Source of the DNA: Misgurnus anguillicaudatus
Lineage: Eukaryota > Chordata > Actinopteri > Cypriniformes > Cobitidae
Length of the DNA stretch: 64,000 nucleotides
Direction: 5' to 3'
Assembly (NCBI RefSeq): GCF_027580225.2
Contig: NC_073361.2
Span: forward strand, 30,801,001 to 30,865,000
In this document: positions 54,937 to 64,000 of the stretch, piece by piece
Position numbering within the stretch: the stretch's first letter is position 1
Layout of the letters: each line of letters starts with the position of its first letter
Program-made: the position numbers and the translations under genes
The notes under the pieces: model-generated
Seen by the model: the letters and a program-made list of their open reading frames with translations, nothing else
Told to the model about the DNA's origin: nothing
The model's database searches: none

Positions 54937-55080
54937 TGAGCACAGTTAGAGTTGGGGTCGTGAGCCCTTGATGATTCCGGATTGAGCACAGTTAGAGTTG
55001 GGGTCGTGAGCCCTGAGCACAGTTAGAGTTGGGGTCGTGAGCCCTGAGCACAGTTAGAGTTGGGGTCGTGAGCCCTTGTT
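54937..55080. repeat. Four tandem copies of a roughly 33-bp unit in the provirus 3' region
   Basis: GAGCACAGTTAGAGTTGGGG and the following TCGTGAGCCCT occurs four times. The first copy is separated from the second by a short spacer. It lies between the end of pol and the polypurine tract, where env would be expected. Confidence 0.9.
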
Positions 55081-55147
55081 GATTAATTTCCTTTGTAGGT
55101 TCGGGTTTGGTAGGACCACACGGTGCAGTTGTGCCAAGCTATCCTGA

Positions 55148-56349
55148 TTAAAGATGTCGTGTGCGTGTGTCCAAACCAAACCCAGAATACTGGAGTCGTC
55201 CTCCAATACCTTGTGAGCTGTTGCAGTTCTCTCGTGTCGTTCTTCGTATAAACTTGCAGTATACAGGTATCTGTGGTTCCCACCAATACGAAAAAGTGGT
55301 CCGTAGCAGTCGACTAGCCGTCCTCCCTTTTGGTTTACACCTTGCAGTCCAGGACCAACCCTCCGGCAATGGGCAACGTGCACCCAGGTGGCATGCTCCG
55401 CGACCTTCACGGCGGTGTGAGTCGTCAGCAGAACCTGAAATGCCTCCCACCGTCTCGCCTTCCAGGATTTCCTCCTCAGGTTTTTTCACCAAACCGAAAT
55501 CTCCTGGTTTGATGTTGTGCAAAGGTCCCTCTGCGGGGCGTGGTAGTGCTGCTTTAACCTGTTTTGAGATATTTTGAAGGATAGAAGACATAGAAATACA
55601 ATACTGCAACATGTCATTTTCATTTCGAAGGGTATCACCTGCCGCCCTGTGTGGTTCCCACCCCATATGTGGGGGTCTTCCAAAAAGTATTTCAAAAGGG
55701 GACAATTTAGTTCGGTCTCTGACCCTCATTCTCATGTACATGAGTACCAGTGGTAAGCACTGAACCCAATTAAATTTTGTTTCTTCACACATTCAAACAG
55801 TAACGTTTACCTTCTGCTGGTGTCAATTCAATGTAATCCATTATTACATGTGTGAATGGTCCCTCAGGAAATGGGATGCCCCACAGGTGCGGTTTTTACC
55901 CCTCTTGCAACATTATTATCCAGACATATATGACAGTTTTCACAATGTCTCTGCGCTACAGGAGAAAAACCCTTTGTGAACCAATTTTGTGCCATGGCTG
56001 TCAGCATTCCTCCTTTGGACACGTATTCTAAGCCATGTGTCAACCTAGCAAAATGGGAATAAAAGTGTTTAGGTAAACAAGGTTTTTGATTTGGACCCAT
56101 CCAAATCCCTTCAGGAGTTTTGGTAGCTCCACGCGATTTCCATAGAGCTATTTCTGTTGGGAGAGAAAATGTTTGCATGCTTATTAGTGACTCCTGTGCT
56201 ATTTCAGCTTCCTTTTCCTGGGAAATCTGCGTAAGAGAAAAATCAATGTTAGTAGAAATGAGAGATGCTTGCTTTGCCGCTTCGTCCGCGCGTGCATTGC
56301 CTCTCGAGACCACGTCCTGTTCCTTGGTGTGTGCTTTGCATTTACACAA
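55148..56349 (-). pseudogene. Provirus RNase H end and integrase, core deleted
   Basis: The right part (55864-56349) ends RNase H and carries the integrase zinc region (paired His, then CENCHIC). Just after it a first core Asp can be seen (MDYIEL near 55835-55855). The frame then stops, and the next recognisable piece (55148-55792) is already the end of the core and the C-terminal domain (SPFEILFGRPP). The stretch that should hold the second Asp and the Glu is absent. Integrase activity is therefore impossible. Two frame changes also occur. Confidence 0.8.
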
Positions 56350-56378
56350 AGCTATTTGAGAAAGGAGTAAAATTTCCT

Positions 56379-58398
56379 CTAAAAGAGAAACAAGCAGTCA
56401 ATGTAAATGGTTATAGATTGATTAGTAGCAATTTTACAAGCTTGTGTTAGTGCATGCAATTCAGCCACCTGTGCAGATTTGTGAGGTGGTAAACATCCGG
56501 ATTCTACAACTTCAAAGTCAGACACAACTGCCCACCCCACCCTGTTTATACCTCTATCATCTCTGGAAGAGGAAACATCCACAAAATATGTGATGGTGCA
56601 ATTAGGTATGGGTGTGTCAGCCAGGTCAGGCCTTGGTGTACATACTTCCCGTAAAGCAGACAAACAACAGTGTGGTGTACCTTCATCAGGTGTAGGTAAC
56701 AATGTCGCCGGGTTCAGAACTGTACATCTTTCAACTGTGACATTAGACATTTGTAACAATGCACAGGAATAACGCAGCCACCTTGCTGCAGACAAGTGAG
56801 ATGTGCGCTGTTCAAGCAGTATATGAGACACAGAATGAGGGACCAACAGACGTAGCTGTGCGTAGCCCACAAACTCACTGCTTGCTTGTACTGCTTTCTC
56901 TGCAGCTGCCACTGCCCTGAGACATCCCGGTAGGCCCCTGGCCACCGTATCAAGACGACCTGAAAAATATGCCACTGGTCTCAACTTGTCAACGTTCTTG
57001 CAACAAAACAGATGTCATACAGCCATTTCTTTCATCCACAGTTTGAATAAAAGGATTTTTTAGATCTGGCAGCCCCAAAGTGGGTGCCTGCTGTAATGTC
57101 TGTTTTAGTTCCACAAATGCCCTTTCAGCCTTCTCTGTCCATCTTATCTTCTCTGATGGTGCTAAAGGTTTTTCATAAATCATGTCATGCAATGGTTGTT
57201 GCATCTCAGAATAGTTAGCAATAAAAGTCCTGCAATAAGATGTCATACCCAAAAATGACATTACTTGTCTCTTTGTAATGGGTTTTGGTATGTTAGCTAT
57301 CGCCTCTATTCTCTTTGGAGAGAGAGACTTACCCATTGGTGTAATTTCGTGTCCTAGAAAGGTTACTTTCTGGACAGAGCACTGTACCTTCTTGGGGTTG
57401 ACCTTGTGGCCCTCCTCAGCTAGATGAGTGAGCAACCGTATGGTGTTGTCTGTGCACGACTGCTGAGTCGGTGCCGCCACCAAGAGGTCATCCACGTACT
57501 GCAATAAAGCAACATCATCATCCAACACAAGTTTCTGTAATGAACAATGCAATGCAAAGTTGTAAATCGTGGGGCTCTCGCTGTACCCCTCAAATGTAAA
57601 AGTAAACGAAAACTGGCTATCAGGATGGACAGGAAACACTGAAAGATGCATTTGAAATATCCACTACAGAAAACCACTGGCCGTCAGCTGGTATCTGTGA
57701 GAGAATTGTGTAAGGGTTCGGCACGTTTGGTGCCCTTACCTGCACCACAGCATTTACTGCTTGGAGGTCTTGAACAAACCTCCACTCTGTGGGCTGACCT
57801 GCATCTCTGACCTTTTGTACAGGAAAAATGGGTGTTCTCACAGGTGAGTTTGGGCAGGGAACAATTATCCCTTTCTCCAATAAGGCCTCAAATACTGGCC
57901 TTGTTCCCTCAAGCGCCTCCCTTTTCAGAGGGTATTGAGGTTTGCATGGTCTGTAATCACTCTTTGGGGTGATAACTACTGGTTCACACCCTTTAATCAA
58001 ACCCACATCATATTTATCTTTAGCCCACAGGTAGTCAGGTACTTTGTCAAGAACCTCTTGCGGTAAATCAATGCTAGCACACGTCATGTGTGCTGGCAAA
58101 ATGTTTGTAAATTTGAATCTGCAGAAACAGCTTTCTGTATTACAACGCTCTCTCTCTCAGCAATGAAAAAAGAAACACAACTTCTCCTGTGTGCCGTTAT
58201 CTGCTCTGAGAACTGCACGTTATCTGACAACATTTCCCAATCAACAGCCTCGCTACAGGCCTTTGGAAATTTACCTGCTTTTTCCCATGGCTGACTGGTA
58301 TTTTTTGCAATGGAAACATGGGGTACCGAATTTTCAACATCAAAAATTTGTTCTTGCTTTTCTGTCAATTTGAACGAGTGCCACACACCATGAGTCAT
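56379..58398 (-). pseudogene. Provirus reverse transcriptase and RNase H, broken
   Basis: Pieces in three frames. 58084-58398 is the protease-RT linker. 57620-58099 covers the RT fingers (EWRFVQDLQAVN) and the first catalytic Asp (VVDIS). 56989-57651 contains LLQYVDDLLVAA, the YVDD active site. 56379-56984 starts with the RT connection (MRPVAYFSGRLD) and includes RNase H (YFVDVSSS). The breaks at about 58090, 57640 and 56985 are frameshifts or small deletions. The MLV-like YVDD and VAYFS motifs support a gammaretrovirus-type enzyme. Confidence 0.85.
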
Positions 58399-58538
58399 TC
58401 CAGCATTTATGGGTTATAGTCAAACCTTCTGTTTTTACAGAGAACCATTTCTATGAGCTGTGCAATGCATGTTATCAGCTGGAATGACCTCGCTGGCTTG
58501 TGGCAATCTTATCTTCCCTTCAGCATGCAACTCTTCAC

Positions 58539-58900
58539 TTATACACAGGCCCATTCATACACATACAACATAGACACACACATAGATGACATTCTGGAAT
58601 CCCAACAAGAAATATTCAGGCCTTGGTTGTTACGTAAGATCCTAGCATTAATTTTACACATCAAATCCCTCCCCATGAGGTTTACCGGACACGCGTCAGA
58701 TAAGAGGAACATATGCATAAACTCGTTACCGTCAGGCATACAACAGAGTGGACCAGTAAATTCTTCCCTCACTATATGCCCCGTAGCACTCATAGATGAG
58801 TTAAACTGCCCACTCAAGGTGACAAATGGGAATTCATCTTTGCGTATGACAGAGTGAGTTGCATCCAGAGTCTACCTATAAACAACAATACCTGTCCCTC
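58539..58900 (-). pseudogene. Provirus protease, frameshifted at the active site
   Basis: The C-terminal part includes CPVNLMGRDLM, a typical end of retroviral proteases of the MLV group. The active-site DSG lies at about 58866-58874. The residues after it are in another frame, so a one-base indel splits the catalytic loop. No protease can be produced. Confidence 0.7.
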
Positions 58901-59082
58901 AACCATTATTTCTTATCAATATCAAGCAAAGCAAGTCCTTCATTGCATAGAGCATTTCTTTCCCTATCACACACATCAGAAAAAACAGAATTAGCAAGCA
59001 GATAATATGGCATTCGAACCGCAGAAAAAACAAGATTGGACTTACCCGCCTCTGTACGATGCTCCCCTTCCCCCTCCTGGCT

Positions 59083-60689
59083 TCAGTCACCCCTTTCTTT
59101 ACACGCCGGCAAGTTTCCCGCGCCCGCTTGGAGTTCCTCTGTCCCTTGAGTTTTCAAGAAATGGAAACATTGTGATTTCAAATGTCCTTTCTTCCCGCAA
59201 TACCAGCAAACTCTTTCTTTTGGGTCTTCCGGCCACTGTTTTCCTCTCCTCTTCTCCCTTTCTTTCTGCTGTCCGTTGTCTCGGAAACGTTGTCCTTGCG
59301 AAGAGAAATTTCGCTGGTTGTGTTGTGGCTGTGTCCATTCTCCTATCTTGGCAAAAGCTAAAGATAACTGTTGGTCCGCCTTTCTCTGCTTTTTTCGTTT
59401 GTCTTCATCCAGCAGGCGTTCAGCGTGCAGAGAATGTGTGACAACCTCGCCCAGTTTTCCCGACTTCCACCCAATGCAGGTTTGTTTTACCTTTGCTGAA
59501 ATGTCAGGTTGAAGTCCTCCCAGGAACATCTGCTTGAGATAAGATTCCCATGATGTTACGTCTCCCGTGTTGATGTTTACTCCCTCTGGTTTCAACATTC
59601 CTGAGCATTGTTCAAATACGGTAGTTAAACGATTCAGATATTCTTCAACCGGTTCATCGGGCTTTTGCTTAGTTTGAGTCAGTCTCTGAGTGTTTACTGT
59701 TACCGGGTAGATGTCCTTGAGGGCCTTTGCGATTTGTTCCACAGCATTTCGATAAGGCAGGTTGTGGTCGTGGTTCCAGTCAGGGTGTGTGGGTGCGCTG
59801 TCATCAGGCCATTTCTCCGTCATTTTCGTTCCCAGCCGGAAACCGTGTCTCTTTTCCAGGATCTTTTTCACTTCCTGGATTCTGGGTGAATAAGTTCGAC
59901 AAAACTGAATTAATTCTTCGGCCATTACTGTTCCTCCTACCTCAACAGGGGAAAAGTCTCCTCCCATCTCCTGTATTTCCGCCATCCATAGGGCCTGTAC
60001 ACCAGCATCGGTTGACCTTCCGGCCCTGCGACTTGAATCATGGGTGCTTGAATGCTGGATTTAGCTGTTTGTCTGGTGAACGGCTTCTCTGCTGTTTCCT
60101 TAGGCCTTGCCTCCCGTTCCTTCTTTATCTGAACATCATCTTTGTTCTGATTCTGGTCCACGTGGCAGTTCTTGCATCGGCGGTGGCGGGGGTGCAATCA
60201 GGTAGTGCTTGTCGTGCTGGCTTTTGTATCTGTGCGGCTTGTTGAGCTGGTCGTTGTATCTGTGCGATTTGTTGAGCAGGTGGGGGTGGAGGGCGACGTT
60301 GTGGAGGGGGTTGGAGGTCATCGTCCAGAAGCGGTACCCTTGTGCAGGTGCATAGGGAGGAGGAAAAAACAGAAAGTTAGGTTCATCATGTAATGAATCT
60401 GATGTAGGAAAACATTTGCTTAATGTTTAGCTCTGACTTAGTCTGAGTCAGTTCGTCCTTGGTCTTTATCTTACTCTGTGCTCTCATTTCTCTGCCATCC
60501 GCAATGATTTTTCCCTTAATAAAATGAGTGCTTTTACACTCAGTGTTCCTTTAGGAGGAAAATCATACCTTTTCTCCCAGATTTTACGCTTTCCAACGCC
60601 CCCGTGCCCTTTGATTTGATCACTCGAGCATACACACCATTTTCCAGATCCATTGACTTTGTACTCCCTTTCGAATTACCCTGACCCAT
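59083..60689 (-). pseudogene. Provirus gag, broken
   Basis: The start codon is at 60687-60689, giving MGQ with a following Ser, a likely N-myristoylation signal for membrane targeting. This first frame stops at 60540. A middle piece (59937-60197) is matrix/capsid-linker-like. The longest frame (59083-59985) has the capsid with a major-homology-like segment (KPDEPVEEYLNRL), a basic stretch and one CCHC finger (CWYCGKKGHLKSQC). At least two frame breaks separate the three parts. One CCHC finger is the usual number in gammaretrovirus Gag. Confidence 0.82.
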
Positions 60690-60889
60690 GGTCATGAACG
60701 AAATAACGCTTACCGTATTATCTATTCAGATGCCACCACAACGGTTCTTTTCCAGATTCCGTCAGCTTTGACTCCAGAAATGGTTGAGACTCTCCCTTCC
60801 CTTAGGCCTGGGGTACGGAGCCCGAGACCTCTCGTCTCAGGGGTGATCAGTCAGTCTCTCCCAAACCTTCTGGAGTCTTCAGCTGTGGA

Positions 60890-60907
60890 ATCCCATCCTC
60901 GTCGCCA
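60890..60907 (-). other. Provirus primer-binding site, tRNA-Ser(GCT)
   Basis: The + strand ATCCCATCCTCGTCGCCA equals the 3' end (with CCA) of vertebrate tRNA-Ser(GCT) as I recall it. On the - strand it is the expected 18-base complement. It sits four bases inside the 5' LTR. Confidence 0.8.
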
Positions 60908-60911
60908 TTAT

Positions 60912-61408
60912 TGTCGTGGAATTTTAGCCGCATCAAATAATACTCACTAAGAGTCAAAGTCAAGGATCACACAGACACACTGTCGACAGAATTTTCTTTG
61001 TCTGAATTTTATATATTCTGCAGAATAGGCTCTCACTCCCTGGTGCTAGAAGTCTAAACCCAAGAGCCCCGATCACAAGGTTGAACACACATTTATAGTA
61101 AGATGCTGAAATACGTACAATCATCCGTTTCTACGTCATTTAGAAGATAGCCTTCAGCTGTCAGTGATTAAGAACATAAACAGTTAAACACAAATCTAGT
61201 GAAATCACAAAACGTATGTCTTGTTCTCAGTACATGATGTTTAAGTCCTTACTTTGCTCAAAAGACAGAAAGAGCATAATTCTGTACGTTAGCAGAAAAA
61301 GATGATCTCCATATGAATCACAATTTATGAGCTTATGATTGTAATTAAAAAATGAAAAATAGGATGAATAATATGAAAATAATAGCATAATAAAAGTCCT
61401 CCACTACA
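60912..61408 (-). repeat. Provirus LTR, right copy (5' LTR)
   Basis: Matches the left LTR with a few substitutions and one 9-base deletion (near 61248). Confidence 0.93.
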
Positions 61409-61431
61409 TTATCACAGTGGTGGTGTGTTCA
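61409..61431 (+). pseudogene. V5, last bases of CDR3 after the provirus
   Basis: TTAT (the target duplication) then CACAGTGGTGGTGTGTTCA, which completes CDR3 of V5 up to the heptamer. The segment itself contains another CACAGTG word at 61413-61419. Confidence 0.92.
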
Positions 61432-61459
61432 CACAGTGATAAAGAGTCGTACAAAAACC
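61432..61459 (+). other. V5 recombination signal (12-RSS), intact
   Basis: CACAGTG (61432-61438), 12-bp spacer and ACAAAAACC (61451-61459). It lies 23 bases from the right LTR, so it could still be cut. Confidence 0.95.
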
Positions 61460-61502
61460 TCCTTCAGTCAGACTGCACAGATACACCTGACAGATACTGC
61501 AG

Positions 61503-61504
<2 letters not shown>

Positions 61505-61541
<37 letters not shown>

Positions 61542-61576
61542 CACACACACACGCACACACACACGCACACGCACAC
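61505..61576. repeat. (CA)n microsatellite 3' of V5
   Basis: About 72 bp of CA with CG interruptions, in the same position relative to the RSS as after V1 and V3. Confidence 0.95.
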
Positions 61577-62460
61577 ATTCTGGTTTCCATGTTTTGTGGG
61601 GACATCCATAGACGTAATGCATTTTATACCATACAAACTGTATATTCTATTCCCCCTCTATTCCCTAACCCAAACCATCACAGAAACCCCTTTGCTACTT
61701 CACATTTTCAATAAACATCATTTTATTTGATTTATAAGCTTGTTTCCTCATGGGGACGTCAAAATGTCCCAACAAAATTGGTCCCAACAACGTGATAATT
61801 ACCAGGTACACACACACGCACTTTTACACAGACGTATAGAGAGTTTATCAGATTTCACTGCTATAGTTGTGTATTTATATATCTGTGTGAATGTGAGAAA
61901 TAAATCTTGAATGTTTAAGTGCAGGTTACAACATTTCTTCATTTGATCTTCTCTAAATATTCAATATATTAATCTGACTTCTGAGATCGGAATCATTGTG
62001 AAGTGTTGAATCTGATCAAAGCTCATTTCTTCATCCATCAGTTAAACTCATCAGCGTCTCATTTCAGAGAATAAAGAGTGAAACTGAGAGTTCAACTCAT
62101 ATTTGTATCTTCAGGATGAAGAGATTCAGTTCCTCTCAGAACAGAGCAGATGTTCATACACAAGAGTTTGATCTTCCTCCAATACAATCAACAAACACTA
62201 AAACTAGTCAAATAAAAACTCATTTATAATGATGTTTTATTATCTTTTCTCACAGTATGTCTTCTGTTTTAATATTCATGACATTCATAAGATCAAATGT
62301 AAGTGGTTGCTGGTTTGTCTTTCTGGTCTTGTGTCAGTTTATCTGCAGGTGTCTTCATGCTTCATTGAGTGAAGTTTATTTATAAATGTGAGATGTGTGA
62401 ACTCCTGAAGTATCAACACATTTATAAAAGAGACAAAAGAAATCAAGAGAATATAATGTT
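61577..62460. other. V5-C3 interval and C3 3' flank
   Basis: Non-coding. 61577-61810 holds a common fish repeat-like stretch (GTTTTGTGGGGACATCCATA, CTCATGGGGACGTC). 62040-62180 and 62340-62380 match the flanks of C1 and C2. Confidence 0.5.
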
Positions 62461-62467
62461 ACTTCTC

Positions 62468-62483
62468 TTTATTGACATTTATT
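62468..62483 (-). terminator. Poly(A) signals of C3
   Basis: Two TTTATT words on the + strand (AATAAA on the - strand) at 62468-62473 and 62478-62483, about 110-120 bases beyond the C3 stop. Confidence 0.6.
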
Positions 62484-62590
62484 AAAAGCAGACAGAATGA
62501 ATAAAGCAGAGAGACAGAGTGTTGTATGAATAGTTGTTCACTGTTGATGTGAGACATGAATGAGAAGAAGAGATGAGAAGAAGAGAGGAT

Positions 62591-62910
62591 CTACTCAGAA
62601 CACAGATCTTTCTTCACTTCTCCAGTGACTGTCTGACCTTCCCGACTGATCTCACAGATCACTGAGTCTCTGTTGATCCATTCTTGTTCAGTGAGAGTCA
62701 GACTGCTGCTCCAGCTGTACAGACCGCCGTCTTTCTGTAGGACTCCAGCTCTGTTCTCCTGAGATCCTGACATCTTCCCATTCACTTTCCAGCTCAGACT
62801 CCAGTCTGAAGGGAAACCATTGCTGGCCACACACATCACTGTTGCTGTCTTCTTGATGGAAATCTCTTCACTGGACGGCGGCAGGATGATCACTTTAGGA
62901 CGAGTTAAAC
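62591..62910 (-). CDS. Immunoglobulin light chain constant exon C3
   Basis: Constant Ig domain exon, with an acceptor TATGTCAG and split-codon phase as in C1. It begins LTRPKVIILPPSSEEI and is then identical or nearly so to C1: TVMC, the Trp in LSWKVNG, VICEIS and KKDLCSE with the interchain cysteine. TAG is at 62591-62593. Differences from C1 cluster in the first residues. Its own J is not in the window. From the spacing of the other two cassettes it should lie a few hundred bases past the right edge. Confidence 0.95.
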
Positions 62911-64000
62911 CTGACATACACAGATACACAGAGAAAAAGATCAAGAGATTAAAAATAAATCATAATACATCCATAATAAAATATATCTTCTGTTTTTGAG
63001 TTTAATATCATGTCATCAGTTAATATCATTTACTCTGTTAATGCACTACACTTATTATAACACAAACACAGTAATAATAAAACAATATTTTATATGAATA
63101 TTTGTTTCCTGTGACTGAAGTGGCAGCAACAACAAGGTCATGAGTTTGATTCCCAAAATCTGTACAATATCTTGACTGCATTATAAATCACTTCATATTA
63201 AAACATCTCGCAAACACATTTTAAATTTTTTTTTGTTGAATCAACTCAGATTTACAAGTCATTTCAATGTACTATTATTTATCTTGACTAAAGATGAGTT
63301 GTTATAACTTCATGTCAACTTTCTTTTATAAGTTGTAGTAACTCATCTCTTGTCAACATATTTTTTTTTTATTATTATTTAAGGCAGCAAAGATTGTTTT
63401 ACAGTGCAAAAATGTAATAATTTATTGTCAGTGGTATTTTCATGTAAAATGTAAAAATATGTTTAATGTAAAATATGTTTAATATGATTTTATCCTATCA
63501 TACTGAATCTTATAAAGGTTTGTAACAGAAGTTTGTGTAAATATTCAATCGGGTCTCACTGCGCTTGCGCGGCGTTCTGTGATAAGCGGTTTAATCGCAG
63601 TTTCATCTCTTGTTGTTTTGTTATGCGCTGACACTTTTATTTGTGGAAACATCAAAGCCACTCTGAAGATCTGATAAATCAACAAATCAATATAATTAAC
63701 AATATAACAATAATCATTTATAAATCTTATAAAGTTACTTGTATCTCTTACAGTTCCTCGATTGATGTTTTTAATTTCTATCTATTTCTATCTGAGCTTG
63801 TAGTTATTTATGAAGTTCACTTTAAAATTAATACTGAATTTATTTGGTCAGTACGGAGACACAAGATGTCTTCTGTTAACACGTGTTTATATGAAGTGAG
63901 TCTGCGCGCCACACAACAAAAATTAAAGTAGCAGACACTTGAATCTCAAAATGTGTTAATAAAGACAAATAAATTAAGATTTGACCTTCTTCTTTAAATT
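62911..64000 (-). other. Intron upstream of C3, running off the window
   Basis: Non-coding. It includes a MITE-like stretch at about 63210-63405 (GTTGAATCAACTCA-like halves, ending TTTTACAGTGC). The end near 63880-63920 resembles the J2-C2 intron about 380 bases before J2, which supports a J3 just outside the window. Confidence 0.5.

Larger units (their letters stand above)
54246..61408 (-). mobile_element. Gammaretrovirus-like endogenous provirus, defective
   Basis: Two LTRs with TG...CA ends (left 506 bp, right 497 bp, the right lacking 9 bases) and the TTAT target duplication. Genes read on the - strand, so the 5' LTR is on the right. A tRNA-Ser-type primer site, an MGQ-starting gag with one CCHC finger, and MLV-like protease, RT, RNase H and integrase pieces place it near gamma/epsilon-type retroviruses. 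All genes are broken by frameshifts, the integrase core is deleted and no env was found. The LTRs differ at only a few positions, so insertion was fairly recent. Confidence 0.9.

Noticed and set aside
59007..60393. + strand frames opposite provirus gag
   Set aside because: Shadows of gag. Its capsid and CCHC motifs are on the - strand.
60890..60907. A possible tRNA-Ser gene fragment
   Set aside because: Only the 3' 18 bases match and they sit at the primer-binding position beside the LTR, so this is a PBS.

Overview
This window is vertebrate genomic DNA from a teleost fish, most likely a cyprinid. The evidence is an immunoglobulin light-chain (IgL) locus with intact recombination signals, split leader/V exons and C exons, set in AT-rich DNA full of fish-type transposons. 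There is no prokaryotic feature.

Host genes. Five kappa-like V segments read on the + strand: V1 at 16.6 kb, V2 at 26.0 kb, V3 at 28.1 kb, V4 at 34.5 kb, and V5 at 53.8 kb with its last bases at 61.4 kb. Three C exons read on the - strand (C1 4.3 kb, C2 32.2 kb, C3 62.6 kb). J1 (5.7 kb) and J2 (33.7 kb) lie about 1.1-1.2 kb upstream of C1 and C2. V segments carry 12-bp-spacer signals and J segments 23-bp-spacer signals. Because V and J-C are in opposite orientation, joining must occur by inversion. The window therefore holds repeated J-C/V cassettes, and the J for C3 probably lies just past the right edge. V1, V2, V3 and V4 look intact. V5 is cut in CDR3 by a provirus.

Mobile DNA. From left to right: a hAT relic (68-708); an inverted-repeat element (about 1988-2424); a TTAA MITE (2721-3247); a piggyBac-like element (5827-8108); a 6.7-kb Academ-like DNA transposon (8280-14954) with zinc-finger, XPG/PIN-like nuclease and CXC-type cysteine-rich regions, itself interrupted by a LINE/SINE-type insert; a small CACTG MITE (15014-15185); a complete-ended but degenerate DIRS tyrosine-recombinase retrotransposon (18133-24024); another hAT-like element (26877-27469); a solo LTR (29440-31677); a Ty3/gypsy element on the - strand with open gag and pol (35835-53598), whose left LTR is split by a second, + strand Ty3/gypsy element (37578-45800); and a defective gammaretrovirus-like provirus on the - strand (54246-61408) inside V5.

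The duplicated IgL cassettes act as natural empty-site controls. The J2-V4 interval shows what the J1-V1 interval looked like before the piggyBac-like, Academ-like and CACTG insertions. The uninterrupted right LTR (51426-53598) shows the empty site of the inner gypsy element. Target-site duplications could be read for most insertions. Most of the physical length of this part of the locus is therefore transposon, while the recombination machinery (octamer-like promoters, RSS, J donors, C acceptors, poly(A) signals) is preserved.
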